Assembly: GCF_004212635.1 (NCBI RefSeq)
Contig: NZ_PSRT01000087.1
Span: 1 to 34,949, forward strand
Direction: 5' to 3'
Source of the DNA: Bradyrhizobium genosp. SA-3
GTDB taxonomy: Bacteria > Pseudomonadota > Alphaproteobacteria > Rhizobiales > Xanthobacteraceae
DNA: 34,949 bases
The notes under the pieces are model-generated. The model saw only the letters and a list, made by a program, of their open reading frames with translations, was not told where the DNA came from and ran no database searches. Of the stretch, positions 8,144-15,408 are shown piece after piece. The position numbers and the translations under genes were made by a program. Numbering within the stretch: position 1 is the first letter of the stretch; each line of letters opens with the position of its first letter.

Positions 8144-8839
8144 TCAGGGCGTCGCGACGGCCAGATTGACGAACTTCTCGCGCTGCATCTTGCCGAGCAG
8201 CGAGGCGAGCTCGTCCTGGCTCATCGCCTTGTTGAATTGGAGGCGGAACATGCCGCCCTTGGCTCCGTCGATGATCGACGCCTGGTAGCTGTCGAGCAGC
8301 GCGGTGATGTCGGCGATGCGCGCCTCGGGGGTGAAGCGCACCAGCGCACGCGCCGGCGCGGCGGTGCTACCAAGTTCGCGCGTGATCGGCGCACTGGTCG
8401 AGAGCGAAGCCGTCTGGAAGGTCGCCGGCTGGTTCTTCATCAGCACGGCGCCGATGATTCCGGCTTGCAGCACGAGCGCGACGGCGCCGAGGCTCGCCGA
8501 CCAGGCCAGCGTCCGCGGCGACAGGCTCGCGAAGAAGGTCGCGATGCGCGCCGACAGCGGCAGCGAACCGGTCGCCCGCGCCGGCTCGGCGTCGATCGCG
8601 GCGAACAGCTTCTGCATCGCGCGCGCCGACGGAGCCCCCAGGCTCTCGTTCAGATGAATAGTCTCTTCGTACTCGCCGCGGATCGCGGCATATTGCTTCG
8701 CAAGCTCCGGATCGCGCGCCAGCGCTTCCTCGACGCGGCGGGCATCGCGCGCGTTCAGCGTGCCGGCGGCGTGCCACGGCAGCAGCAGTTCAATTTCACT
8801 GGGCTCTTGCTCCAGCATCTTCTTGCTCAAAGCCATCAT
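8144..8839 (-). CDS. Membrane anti-sigma factor for the adjacent ECF sigma factor
   Basis: This is a 231-residue protein. Residues 12-50 resemble the N-terminal anti-sigma domain (IELLLPWHAAGTLNARDARRVEEAL), keeping a histidine (His23) but lacking the CxxC pair of zinc-binding ZAS proteins. A single transmembrane helix spans about 111-134 (LAWSASLGAVALVLQAGIIGAVLM). The C-terminal part (about 165-229: ALVRFTPEARIADITALL, then GGMFRLQF, then LASLLGKMQREKFVNLAV) should be periplasmic and has an alternating strand-helix pattern like a small ferredoxin-like or protease-propeptide domain. The start overlaps the sigma factor stop as ATGA, the classic sigma/anti-sigma arrangement. It would hold the sigma factor at the membrane until a periplasmic signal releases it. 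ATG at 8839 or 8836 could be the start; 8839 gives the overlap. Confidence 0.88.
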   Translation of the reverse strand: MMALSKKMLEQEPSEIELLLPWHAAGTLNARDARRVEEALARDPELAKQYAAIRGEYEETIHLNESLGAPSARAMQKLFAAIDAEPARATGSLPLSARIATFFASLSPRTLAWSASLGAVALVLQAGIIGAVLMKNQPATFQTASLSTSAPITRELGSTAAPARALVRFTPEARIADITALLDSYQASIIDGAKGGMFRLQFNKAMSQDELASLLGKMQREKFVNLAVATP

Positions 8840-9405
8840 GGCCAGCCTCGCTCAACGCCGGCTGCCTTCAGCAGTTCGGCCAGTTTCTTGCGCGCATAGA
8901 ACAAGCGCGTCTTCACAGTGTTCTCCGGTATCCCGACGATTTCGGCCACTTCTTCCACGGACTTCTCGTGGTAGTAGACGAGATCGACGATTTCCCGGTG
9001 TTCCGGCGAGAGGCCCGTCAGACACTCCCGCAACGCCTCACTGGTATCCTTCTTCTGCACCACCGTTTCCGGATCGTCGGACGTATCCTCGATCGCGTTG
9101 GCGGCCTCTTCGTCCAACTCGAAATCCTTCCTGCGCCGAAGCGCAGACAGGGCCTTGAATCGGGTGATTGCCAGCAGCCAGGTGGAAACGGCGGATCGGC
9201 CCTCGAATTTGCCGGCTTGACGCCAGACGTCGAGGAACACCTCGCTGATGAGGTCTTCCGCTGCCTGCTCGTCCCGCACGAGCCTGAGTCCGAACCTGTA
9301 AACCCTGACATGGTGCCGCCCGTACAGCACCTGCATGGCGAGCCGGTCGCCTTGAGCGATCCTGGCGATCAGGACCTCGTCCGAAGCCGCCTGTGTCACG
9401 CTCAA
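8836..9405 (-). CDS. ECF-family RNA polymerase sigma factor
   Basis: This 189-residue sigma-70 family protein has only regions 2 and 4. Region 2 spans about 25-95, with the core-binding stretch EDLISEVFLDVWRQAGKF and the promoter-melting stretch STWLLAITRFKALSALRRRKD. An acidic linker (ELDEEAANAIEDTSDDPE) follows. Region 4 spans about 128-180 (LSPEHREIVDLVYYHEKSVEEVAEIVGIPENTVKTRLFYARKKL) and carries the helix-turn-helix for the -35 element. It heads the minus-strand operon with the anti-sigma factor and protease. The start is uncertain: TTG at 9405 or GTG at 9399 fit, and no ATG lies near. I cannot assign the ECF group by eye. Autoregulation is likely for such operons, but no promoter could be assigned with confidence. 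Confidence 0.92.
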   Translation of the reverse strand: MSVTQAASDEVLIARIAQGDRLAMQVLYGRHHVRVYRFGLRLVRDEQAAEDLISEVFLDVWRQAGKFEGRSAVSTWLLAITRFKALSALRRRKDFELDEEAANAIEDTSDDPETVVQKKDTSEALRECLTGLSPEHREIVDLVYYHEKSVEEVAEIVGIPENTVKTRLFYARKKLAELLKAAGVERGWP

Positions 9406-9842
9406 AGGCCGTCTCGCAAAGTTGGTCGGGTCGGTGCGGCGGACGGTTCGACGGGGGGTGCAAAATTGTTCAAGCTACCGCACACATACGGGGGCCTATG
9501 TGATCTACCCCACATACGCGCTTTTTTCTCGTTCCACCGGCGGCGACCCGCCTCGATCCAGATCGGTAACATAATACTGAAATATTTCCCTGCGGAAGGA
9601 CTGTCCGGCACAGGCAGCCCGGTCACGTCTGGATCCATAGCAGCCCTGCACGGTGTATGTCTCACGAACCCCTGCTTTGGCTCGACCGCATCGCAAACCG
9701 ATGCTTAACCGCCGGGAAATTTCGCTGCCGGGCCGACATTCCCCTGTTCCGCGCTGCACGGTTCGGATTCGATTTCGAAGGATACCAAACCTAAAGGCTT
9801 GCCACGTAGATTTTTGCGCTGACATCCACCATTGGCGGGAAC
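9406..9842. other. Divergent promoter region between the ECF operon and the diguanylate cyclase
   Basis: These 437 bases hold no supported gene. They contain a triple CACATA/TATGTG array (9483-9516), a T-rich stretch at 9521-9528 and an AT-rich segment with a GAAATATTTC palindrome (9579-9588). Both flanking genes must start transcription from here, so cis-regulatory sites are expected. Confidence 0.6.
9483..9516. promoter_or_regulatory. Three alternating CACATA/TATGTG half-sites, 14-bp period
   Basis: CACATA (9483-9488), TATGTG (9497-9502) and CACATA (9511-9516) start exactly 14 bases apart and alternate in orientation, each separated by 8 bases. This is the geometry of adjacent operator half-sites for a dimeric DNA-binding protein. 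They lie about 80-110 bases upstream of the ECF sigma start. The binding protein is unknown. Confidence 0.45.
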
Positions 9843-11000
9843 ATGAGCACGGCCGCGACGTCCTTTCCCGAGAGGAATGCCGCTGAGGTCGCGGATCTCG
9901 TCCTCGCGCCCGAGGCCGCGGCTCCGGAAGTCCTGGCGCGTCGGGCCCGGCAGCGCCGCCAGATGTATATTGGCCAGGTCGCGAGCTACTCGCTCGGCGC
10001 CTCCGTCCTGTTGCTGTACGCCTATGGCGGCGCGATCTCCATGGGTGTGCCGTCGCTGTTCTGGCTCGGCGGCCTCCTGATCATCGGCACGTTCACCGTG
10101 CTGTCGGAAGCCGGCTTCGGCGATCGGTTCGAAGATCATTACCTCACCGTCTTCCAGATCTCGGCGCATATGGCGCTGCAACTGGTGTTCCTGCTCGCGG
10201 TGCCGACGGTCGGGGTCGCGTTCCTCGCCGTGCTGTTTCTAATCTTCGCATTTGGTACGCTGCGGATGACGTCGAGCCAGGCGATGCTTACCTGGGGTCT
10301 TGCCACCTGCGGGCTCGCCTTTGTCTTCCTGGGCTCGGATCTGCCGATCGGCCTGCCGGTTACGACCCGGTTGCAGCGGACCGCCTCCATGCTGTGCTTC
10401 GTACTGGTGATCGGCCAGTGCGCTTTCCTCGGCCTGTTCGGCGCCACGCTGCGCAAGATCCTGTACCGGCGCAGCATCGAGCTGAAGGCCGCCTATCAGC
10501 GCATCGAGGAACTGGCCGAGCTCGACGAACTCACCGGCTCCTACAATCGCCGCTGCATCATGCGGCTTCTCGACGCCGCGATCGACAAGTCGCGGCCGGC
10601 GTCAACGCCTTGCGCGATCGCGCTGATCGATCTCGACTGGTTCAAGCGCATCAACGACGCCCACGGCCATCCCATCGGCGACGAGGTACTGCGCACCTTC
10701 GCGATCACCATTTTCGCCAACATCCGCCAAGCCGACTGCTTCGGCCGCTACGGCGGCGAGGAATTTCTGCTGCTGCTGCCCGGAACCGATGGCGAGGCGG
10801 CATCGCGCACGCTCGAGCGCTTGCGCCAAATCATCGCCGATCTCGACTGGAGCGCATTTTCCCCGGGCCTGCGCGTGACCATTTCCGCGGGCGTCGTGAC
10901 GCTGCGCGACAACGATACTGCCGACACGTTTCTGGCACGCGCCGACCACGCGCTCTATTCCGCCAAGGCGCAAGGGCGCAACCGCATTGCAACGGGCTGA
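9843..11000 (+). CDS. Membrane-bound diguanylate cyclase (GGDEF domain)
   Basis: This is a 385-residue protein. A basic cytoplasmic N-terminus (RRARQRRQ near 33-40) precedes six hydrophobic segments between about 44 and 200 that resemble a membrane-embedded sensor. A short coiled linker follows (SIELKAAYQRIEELAELDELTGSYNRR), then the catalytic GGDEF domain (about 226-385). The active-site loop is GGEEF (304-308), a functional variant. The inhibitory I-site RQAD (295-298) is present at the correct 5-residue distance, so product inhibition is expected. It should make cyclic di-GMP from GTP in response to a signal sensed in the membrane. No EAL domain is present. A GGCGGGAA ribosome-binding site precedes the ATG. 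The DUF2336 gene follows 61 bases downstream in the same direction. Confidence 0.93.
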   Translation: MSTAATSFPERNAAEVADLVLAPEAAAPEVLARRARQRRQMYIGQVASYSLGASVLLLYAYGGAISMGVPSLFWLGGLLIIGTFTVLSEAGFGDRFEDHYLTVFQISAHMALQLVFLLAVPTVGVAFLAVLFLIFAFGTLRMTSSQAMLTWGLATCGLAFVFLGSDLPIGLPVTTRLQRTASMLCFVLVIGQCAFLGLFGATLRKILYRRSIELKAAYQRIEELAELDELTGSYNRRCIMRLLDAAIDKSRPASTPCAIALIDLDWFKRINDAHGHPIGDEVLRTFAITIFANIRQADCFGRYGGEEFLLLLPGTDGEAASRTLERLRQIIADLDWSAFSPGLRVTISAGVVTLRDNDTADTFLARADHALYSAKAQGRNRIATG

Positions 11001-11061
11001 CCAATTCATTTTTCCGGCGCGTGAGAAGACGCCGCCGGGCCAAACGCTCCAGGACAGGGCA

Positions 11062-12165
11062 ATGAGATCGAAATCCGCAACACCATCCGAGAACCTGCTC
11101 GAGGAATTGCAGGCCGCGCTCTCGCACGGCACCGTTGCGCGCCGGGTCGAGACGCTGCGCCGCGTCACCGATCTCTTCGTGGGCAACGCGGTGGATTATT
11201 CCGACGACCACGTCCGGGTGTTCGACGACGTGTTCCAGTGCCTGATCGAGCAGATCGAGATTTCGGCTAGGGCACTGCTCGCCGAGCGCCTTGCACCGAT
11301 CGCGTCCGCGCCGCCGAAGATCATCCGCACGCTCGCGCTCGACCAGGTGATCGAGGTCTCCGGCCCGGTGCTGTCGAAATCGGAACGGCTGGACGAGGCG
11401 ACGCTGATCGAGATCGCGCGCACCAGGGGCCAGGCGCATCTCAAGGCGATCTCGCTGCGGCGGGTGCTGTCGGAGGCGTTGACCGACTTGCTCGTGACCC
11501 GCGGCAACGAGGACGTGGTGGAGTCGACCGTCAGCAATCCGGGCGCGCGCCTCTCCGAGGGAAGTCTCGCCGACCTCGTCACCCGCGCCGAACGCGACGA
11601 CGACCTCGCCACCTGCATCGGCCTGCGGCCCGACCTGCCGCGTCATCATTATTTGAAGCTGGTCGCGAAGGCCTCCTTGAGCGTGCGCAGGAAGTTAGAG
11701 GCCGCACATCCCGAACTCGCGGACGAAGTATCGAGCGTGGTCCAGGAAGCGGCTCAGCGGGTCCGTTCCGCCGCCACGACCAGGCAGACCGAGATGGCGC
11801 GTGCGCTGGTGAAGTCGCTGCACGCGGACGGCCGCCTCAACGAATTCCAGGTCAGCAACTTCGCCGAGCAAGGCAAGTTCGACGAGACCAATGCGGGGCT
11901 CGCCGCGCTCGCAGGCGTCGCGGTCGAGACCGCCGAGACCGTGATGATCGAGAACCGCACCGAGGGCGTGATGATCCTCGCCAAGGTCGCGGGCATGTCA
12001 TGGTCGAGCGTGCGCGCCATCATCGCCATGCGCGAAAAGCTTTCCGGGGGGTTGCAGACCGATATGCTGACGCTGCGCGACACCTACGAAGCCCTGCGCT
12101 CATCAACCGCGCAGCAGGCGCTGCGTTTCCACCGCATGCAGCAGGGCACGACGCCGGCGGCGTGA
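11062..12165 (+). CDS. DUF2336 domain protein
   Basis: This 367-residue, largely helical soluble protein has no signal peptide or membrane helix. The features I recognise as DUF2336 are the N-terminal VARRVETLRRVTDLFV, the repeated segment DQVIEVSGPVLSKSERLDEATLIEIARTRGQAHLKAI, and the C-terminal LAKVAGMSWSSVRAIIAMREKLSGG. The helical repeats look HEAT-like. DUF2336 proteins are common in rhizobia and other alphaproteobacteria and have no settled function; some occur near signalling genes. I place the start at the ATG at 11062 (MRSKSATPSEN) rather than an upstream in-frame start at 10987, which overlaps the cyclase. It lies downstream of the diguanylate cyclase on the same strand and ends 10 bases before the convergent anti-sigma gene. 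Confidence 0.85.
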   Translation: MRSKSATPSENLLEELQAALSHGTVARRVETLRRVTDLFVGNAVDYSDDHVRVFDDVFQCLIEQIEISARALLAERLAPIASAPPKIIRTLALDQVIEVSGPVLSKSERLDEATLIEIARTRGQAHLKAISLRRVLSEALTDLLVTRGNEDVVESTVSNPGARLSEGSLADLVTRAERDDDLATCIGLRPDLPRHHYLKLVAKASLSVRRKLEAAHPELADEVSSVVQEAAQRVRSAATTRQTEMARALVKSLHADGRLNEFQVSNFAEQGKFDETNAGLAALAGVAVETAETVMIENRTEGVMILAKVAGMSWSSVRAIIAMREKLSGGLQTDMLTLRDTYEALRSSTAQQALRFHRMQQGTTPAA

Positions 12166-12175
12166 AGCTGGCTCC

Positions 12176-12814
12176 TTAATACCGCAGGACTTTGGAGCCC
12201 ACCGCCGCGCCGATCGCGGTCACGACCGCGGTCGCGATCGTGTACCAGGTCGCGACGAACAGCGGGGAATCGTCGGTGCAGTGCGAGGCGTAGAGCGTCG
12301 CGGCCAATCCCGCCGAGACCAGGCCGGCGAGCGCGCCGGCAAGCGCGGGGCGCGACGGCGCGCCGTGGCGCAGGCCGAACAGCGCCCCCGCAAGCAGCGG
12401 CAGCGACATCGCGGGGATCGCAAGCAGGCACACCCTGGAATTCTTGCCCATCAAGCGCATGGTCATCGGCATGGCCGGCGCCATCATCGCCTCACTGCCG
12501 ATCGCCACGGCAAGCAGTCCGACGGGAAGCAGCAAGAGCCAGCCCCAGCCGCGCAGCAGGGCTTCGGGGCGCGACAAATGCAGGCTGACGATGATCGCGG
12601 GGATCGCGAGCGACAGCGTGACCGCGAACTTCATGTCGAAAAACGGGTTGCGCATCGCGCTCATCACGTCCGGGCGCACGCCGAGGAACGTCGCGAAGAT
12701 CAGGATCGACAGCGGCGCGGCCACCAGCAGCGCCATGGTCAGCACGGCGCCGACGCGCGGCGCGCGATGGACGTTGTCGGCCGCGAGCGAGCGAATGAGT
12801 TGATCGGTATCCAT
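12176..12814 (-). CDS. nrsF: NrsF-family (DUF1109) membrane anti-sigma factor, OsrA-like
   Basis: This 212-residue integral membrane protein has six predicted helices and the N-terminal signature MDTDQLIRSLAAD of DUF1109/NrsF anti-sigma factors. Two cysteines, Cys129 (NSRVCLLA) and Cys179 (LYASHCTDD), are the only ones in the protein. They fall at the positions I recall being described as essential in Bradyrhizobium OsrA, the anti-sigma factor of EcfF, which responds to reactive oxygen or chlorine species. It begins 2 bases after the stop of the sigma factor gene, so the two are co-transcribed. It should retain the sigma factor at the inner membrane until oxidative stress changes the cysteines. 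The stress signal is inferred from the family, not visible in the sequence. Confidence 0.92.
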   Translation of the reverse strand: MDTDQLIRSLAADNVHRAPRVGAVLTMALLVAAPLSILIFATFLGVRPDVMSAMRNPFFDMKFAVTLSLAIPAIIVSLHLSRPEALLRGWGWLLLLPVGLLAVAIGSEAMMAPAMPMTMRLMGKNSRVCLLAIPAMSLPLLAGALFGLRHGAPSRPALAGALAGLVSAGLAATLYASHCTDDSPLFVATWYTIATAVVTAIGAAVGSKVLRY

Positions 12815-12816
12815 GC

Positions 12817-13362
12817 CTAGTGGTCCCGCAGTTTGGCAGTCAGCGCAGCAAGTCCGCGATGCAGCGCGACCCGCACCGCACCTTCGCTCATCGCAAACTT
12901 TGCCGCCGTATCCTTAATCGAGGCGGCCTCGACCGCGATCGACTGCAACACATCGCGCTGGCGCTGCGGCAGAGTGCTCAGTTGCGCGGCGACCTCGCCC
13001 GCCGAAGCCGTCTCCTGCGGCGCCTCGCCCGGCAGCGTCTCGGCGAAATCATCGATGTTGACGAAGACGCGCCTGCCGCGCCGCCGCAGCGTATCGATCA
13101 GCTTGTTGCGGGCGATCGCGAACAGCCAGGGCGCGAAGGGGGCTTCGCTGTCCCAGGTGTGTCGCTTCAGATGCACCGCCAACAAAATCTCCTGCACGAT
13201 ATCCTCGGCCTGGTCGGGAGACTGGCCGGCCCGCGCCAGCCCACGCCTCGCAGCAGCGCGCAGCACCGGCGTGACCGCTTTCAACAGGCGATGATACGCC
13301 GCATCGTCGCCAGCCATGGCCGACCGCATCAGGCCGGTCCATTCATCCTCACGTCCGCGCAC
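12817..13362 (-). CDS. sigF: ECF sigma factor of the SigF/EcfF type (ECF16-like)
   Basis: This 181-residue sigma factor has region 2 at about residues 20-95 (QAEDIVQEILLAVHLKRHTW, then APWLFAIARNKLIDTLRRRGRR) and region 4 at about 125-178 (LSTLPQRQRDVLQSIAVEAASIKDTAAKFAMSEGAVRVALHRGLAAL). The gene pairs with an NrsF-type anti-sigma factor 2 bases downstream. That pairing marks the SigF group known from Caulobacter (SigF-NrsF) and Bradyrhizobium (EcfF-OsrA), which handles oxidative stress. The start is GTG at 13362, with a GAGGGG ribosome-binding site 5-10 bases upstream. A promoter fitting the group consensus lies directly upstream, so it probably drives its own expression. Methionine sulfoxide reductase genes often controlled by this sigma factor are not in the window. 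Confidence 0.92.
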   Translation of the reverse strand: MRGREDEWTGLMRSAMAGDDAAYHRLLKAVTPVLRAAARRGLARAGQSPDQAEDIVQEILLAVHLKRHTWDSEAPFAPWLFAIARNKLIDTLRRRGRRVFVNIDDFAETLPGEAPQETASAGEVAAQLSTLPQRQRDVLQSIAVEAASIKDTAAKFAMSEGAVRVALHRGLAALTAKLRDH

Positions 13363-13382
13363 GCGCGCCCCTCACCATGCAA

Positions 13383-13407
13383 TTCGGCCGCTCTTTCAAT
13401 TTGTTAC
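13383..13407 (-). promoter_or_regulatory. Putative SigF-type promoter, GTAAC-N16-CGAA
   Basis: On the minus strand GTAAC (complement of 13403-13407) is followed after exactly 16 bases by CGAA (complement of 13383-13386). This matches the consensus I recall for Caulobacter SigF promoters (GTAACC-N16-CGAA). The -10 end is 20 bases from the sigF GTG start, leaving a very short leader. It would make sigF-nrsF autoregulated. Confidence 0.72.
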
Positions 13408-13419
13408 CCCTGCACCCAG

Positions 13420-13439
13420 CGATCACGAATTCGTGATCG
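13420..13439. promoter_or_regulatory. Perfect 20-bp palindrome upstream of the sigF promoter
   Basis: CGATCACGAATTCGTGATCG reads identically on both strands with no mismatch. It sits 12 bases upstream of the putative -35 element of sigF and about 210 bases upstream of the plus-strand gene at 13651. It has the form of an operator for a dimeric regulator; no binding protein can be named. Confidence 0.5.
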
Positions 13440-13650
13440 ATGCGAGCCTCCGTATCCGGTGCGGCCGTAAGAGCCCGCGACGGCTCATAACACCGATCAG
13501 TCGGGCCCGCATCCGGCGCCGGCCGCGAGGGGTGGTTTGCCCCGCTTTTGCCCGGTGTAGCCAGAAGATTCCCATTTTCTGCCCCGCTGTGGTCACGCCC
13601 CAGGGTCTCTGTTCGTTCCCGGGACGGGCGGAATTGGGGAGATCGTCACC

Positions 13651-14319
13651 ATGATCAAAGCCAACGGGCGCGCGGCCCTGATCGTTCTGGCCGGGCTTTT
13701 CTTGCTGTTTGGGGGAGTTGCACAGGCGGCGCCGAGCTCAGCCGCAAGCAGCAACTCCGACAGCGCGGGCAAGCAGGCCGACGCCGCCAAGCCGAGCAAG
13801 CACCGGCGCCATGAGTCTCGCCGCACCAGCAGCAGCAAGACGGGCCAGAAATCCGACGACAAGGCCGACAAGAACGACGCTGCGGCAAATACCGCCGAGG
13901 CCAAGGCCGACAATAACGCGCCGGCCTCGAGCCAGATGCCGCCGGAAGTCGCCAACGCCAATGCGCAGCTCGCCGCCGATACGCCGACCGCGGCTGCGGC
14001 CTCCGCGATGACGGGCCGTGCCAACGACAACGTCCAGGCGGCGGCCGATGATACCGCCAATAACACCGCACCGAACGCCGACACCCAAGTGGTGGCCCCC
14101 GATCAGCTCAACGACATCGACCGCGCCCTGCAACAGGACAGCCCGCCGGCGCAGAAGGCTGTGATCGCCGCAACCGAAGCACAGCCGCGCCCCTCACCGG
14201 TGATGGCAAGCACCCAGCAAAGCTCGGCCTGGGACCAGAGCTCCCTGATCGGCAAGATCTTCATCGGCGTCGGCACGCTGCTGACGCTGGCCTCCGCCGC
14301 GCGCATGTTCATGGCCTGA
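13651..14319 (+). CDS. Secreted low-complexity Ala/Asp/Lys-rich hypothetical protein
   Basis: This is a 222-residue protein I do not recognise. Residues 1-26 form a clear signal peptide (AALIVLAGLFLLFGGVAQA-AP). The middle (about 27-180) is highly charged and rich in Ala, Ser, Asp, Asn and Lys, with a basic patch (KHRRHESRR near 50-58) followed by acidic and amide-rich stretches; it is probably disordered. The C-terminus (about 197-222, SSLIGKIFIGVGTLLTLASAARMFMA) is hydrophobic and may be a membrane anchor. Codon usage and a signal peptide in the correct frame support a real gene over the GC-rich shadow frames. It would act in the periplasm or envelope. A likely terminator follows 14 bases after the stop. 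Confidence 0.75.
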   Translation: MIKANGRAALIVLAGLFLLFGGVAQAAPSSAASSNSDSAGKQADAAKPSKHRRHESRRTSSSKTGQKSDDKADKNDAAANTAEAKADNNAPASSQMPPEVANANAQLAADTPTAAAASAMTGRANDNVQAAADDTANNTAPNADTQVVAPDQLNDIDRALQQDSPPAQKAVIAATEAQPRPSPVMASTQQSSAWDQSSLIGKIFIGVGTLLTLASAARMFMA

Positions 14320-14332
14320 CCGTCAGTTTCGC

Positions 14333-14357
14333 CAGGACGCGCGGCCCGCGCGTCCTG
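14333..14357 (+). terminator. Strong GC hairpin after the 13651-14319 gene
   Basis: CAGGACGCGCG (14333-14343) and CGCGCGTCCTG (14347-14357) make a perfect 11-bp stem with a 3-base loop, 13 bases after the stop codon. Only a weak T-containing tail (CCCTCTTG) follows, so it is a probable but not textbook intrinsic terminator. Confidence 0.6.
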
Positions 14358-14427
14358 CGTCCGGCCCTCTTGAAGCCCACCGCGCCAGCGGGCACATTGC
14401 CCGCCCAATCAAAAGCGTGGGTGGAAC

Positions 14428-15207
14428 ATGAGCACGTTCGAACACATCATCGTCGAGAGCAAAGGCGCGGTCGGCATCATCAAGCTGAATCGGCCGAAGA
14501 TGCTCAACGCGCTCTCCTTCGGCGTCTTCCGCGAGATTGCGGCCGCCGTCGACGATCTCGAGGCCGATGAGGCCATCGGCTGCATCGTCGTGACCGGCAG
14601 CGAGAAAGCCTTTGCCGCCGGCGCCGACATCAAGGAAATGCAGCCGAAAAGCTTCATCGACATGTTCTCCGAGGATTTTGCCGCGATCGGCGGCGACCGC
14701 ATCGCACGCTGCCGCAAGCCGACCATCGCCGCGGTCGCCGGTTACGCCCTCGGCGGCGGCTGCGAACTCGCCATGATGTGCGACGTCATCATCGCCGCCG
14801 ACACCGCAAAGTTCGGCCAGCCCGAGATCACGCTCGGCACCATTCCGGGCATCGGCGGCACCCAACGCCTGACCCGCGCGATCGGCAAGTCGAAGGCGAT
14901 GGACCTCTGCCTCACCGGCCGCATGATGGATGCGGCAGAGGCCGAGCGCAGCGGCCTCGTCAGCCGCATCGTGCCCGCCGACAAGCTCATGGACGAGGTG
15001 ATGGCGGCTGCCGAGAAGATCGCCGCGATGTCGCGCCCTGCCGCTGCGATGGCCAAGGAAGCGGTGAACCGCGCGTTCGAGACTACGCTCGCCGAAGGCA
15101 TGAGCGTCGAGCGCAACCTATTCCACGCGACCTTCGCGCTGGAAGACCGCTCCGAGGGCATGGCGGCGTTCATCGAGAAGCGCAAGCCGGTGAACAAGAA
15201 CCGGTAA
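14428..15207 (+). CDS. Enoyl-CoA hydratase (crotonase family)
   Basis: This 259-residue crotonase-fold protein is at the usual length of bacterial enoyl-CoA hydratases. The oxyanion-hole motifs are AFAAGADIKEM (61-71) and ALGGGCELAMMCD (107-119). Both catalytic glutamates are present, Glu113 (GGGCELAM) and Glu133 (FGQPEITLGTIPGIGGTQRL), which indicates a true hydratase rather than an isomerase or a catalytically divergent paralogue. It would hydrate short-chain trans-2-enoyl-CoA to (S)-3-hydroxyacyl-CoA in fatty-acid or amino-acid breakdown. The gene appears to be transcribed alone: hairpins or gaps separate it from both neighbours. Start ATG follows a GTGGGTGGAA ribosome-binding region. Confidence 0.95.
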   Translation: MSTFEHIIVESKGAVGIIKLNRPKMLNALSFGVFREIAAAVDDLEADEAIGCIVVTGSEKAFAAGADIKEMQPKSFIDMFSEDFAAIGGDRIARCRKPTIAAVAGYALGGGCELAMMCDVIIAADTAKFGQPEITLGTIPGIGGTQRLTRAIGKSKAMDLCLTGRMMDAAEAERSGLVSRIVPADKLMDEVMAAAEKIAAMSRPAAAMAKEAVNRAFETTLAEGMSVERNLFHATFALEDRSEGMAAFIEKRKPVNKNR

Positions 15208-15408
15208 AGCCAAGCCGCGGCAAGGCTGGTGCAAGGCTGGTGTAAGACTCTCTCGCTCCCCTGAGGAACCCCCTGTGACGAAGCTGCAACAAGCACGCAT
15301 TTCATGGGGGTTTTCCCCGCGGCAGTTTGCCTGCGGGACCTGCGCTGGTTAAACAGTTAAGAGGGCCGCCGTCGGCGGGGGCGGACAGCCAGGATTTTGC
15401 GGGATTAC

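Noticed and set aside
9447..9472. TGAAC-N14-CGTCGAA as an autoregulated ECF promoter upstream of the sigma gene at 9405
   Set aside because: The half-sites resemble ECF elements, but the spacer is about two bases too short; not strong enough to report as a promoter.
9837..9870. GGAAC-N16-CGTC resembling a general stress (EcfG) promoter
   Set aside because: The -10 would fall inside the diguanylate cyclase coding region after its start codon; likely chance.
15220..15241. Tandem 11-base duplication (GCAAGGCTGGT twice) after the enoyl-CoA hydratase gene
   Set aside because: Only two copies in a short intergenic gap; most likely a slippage event without further significance.
15315..15336. Imperfect hairpin upstream of the TolC gene as a terminator
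   Set aside because: The stem has a bulge and no T-run follows on either strand.
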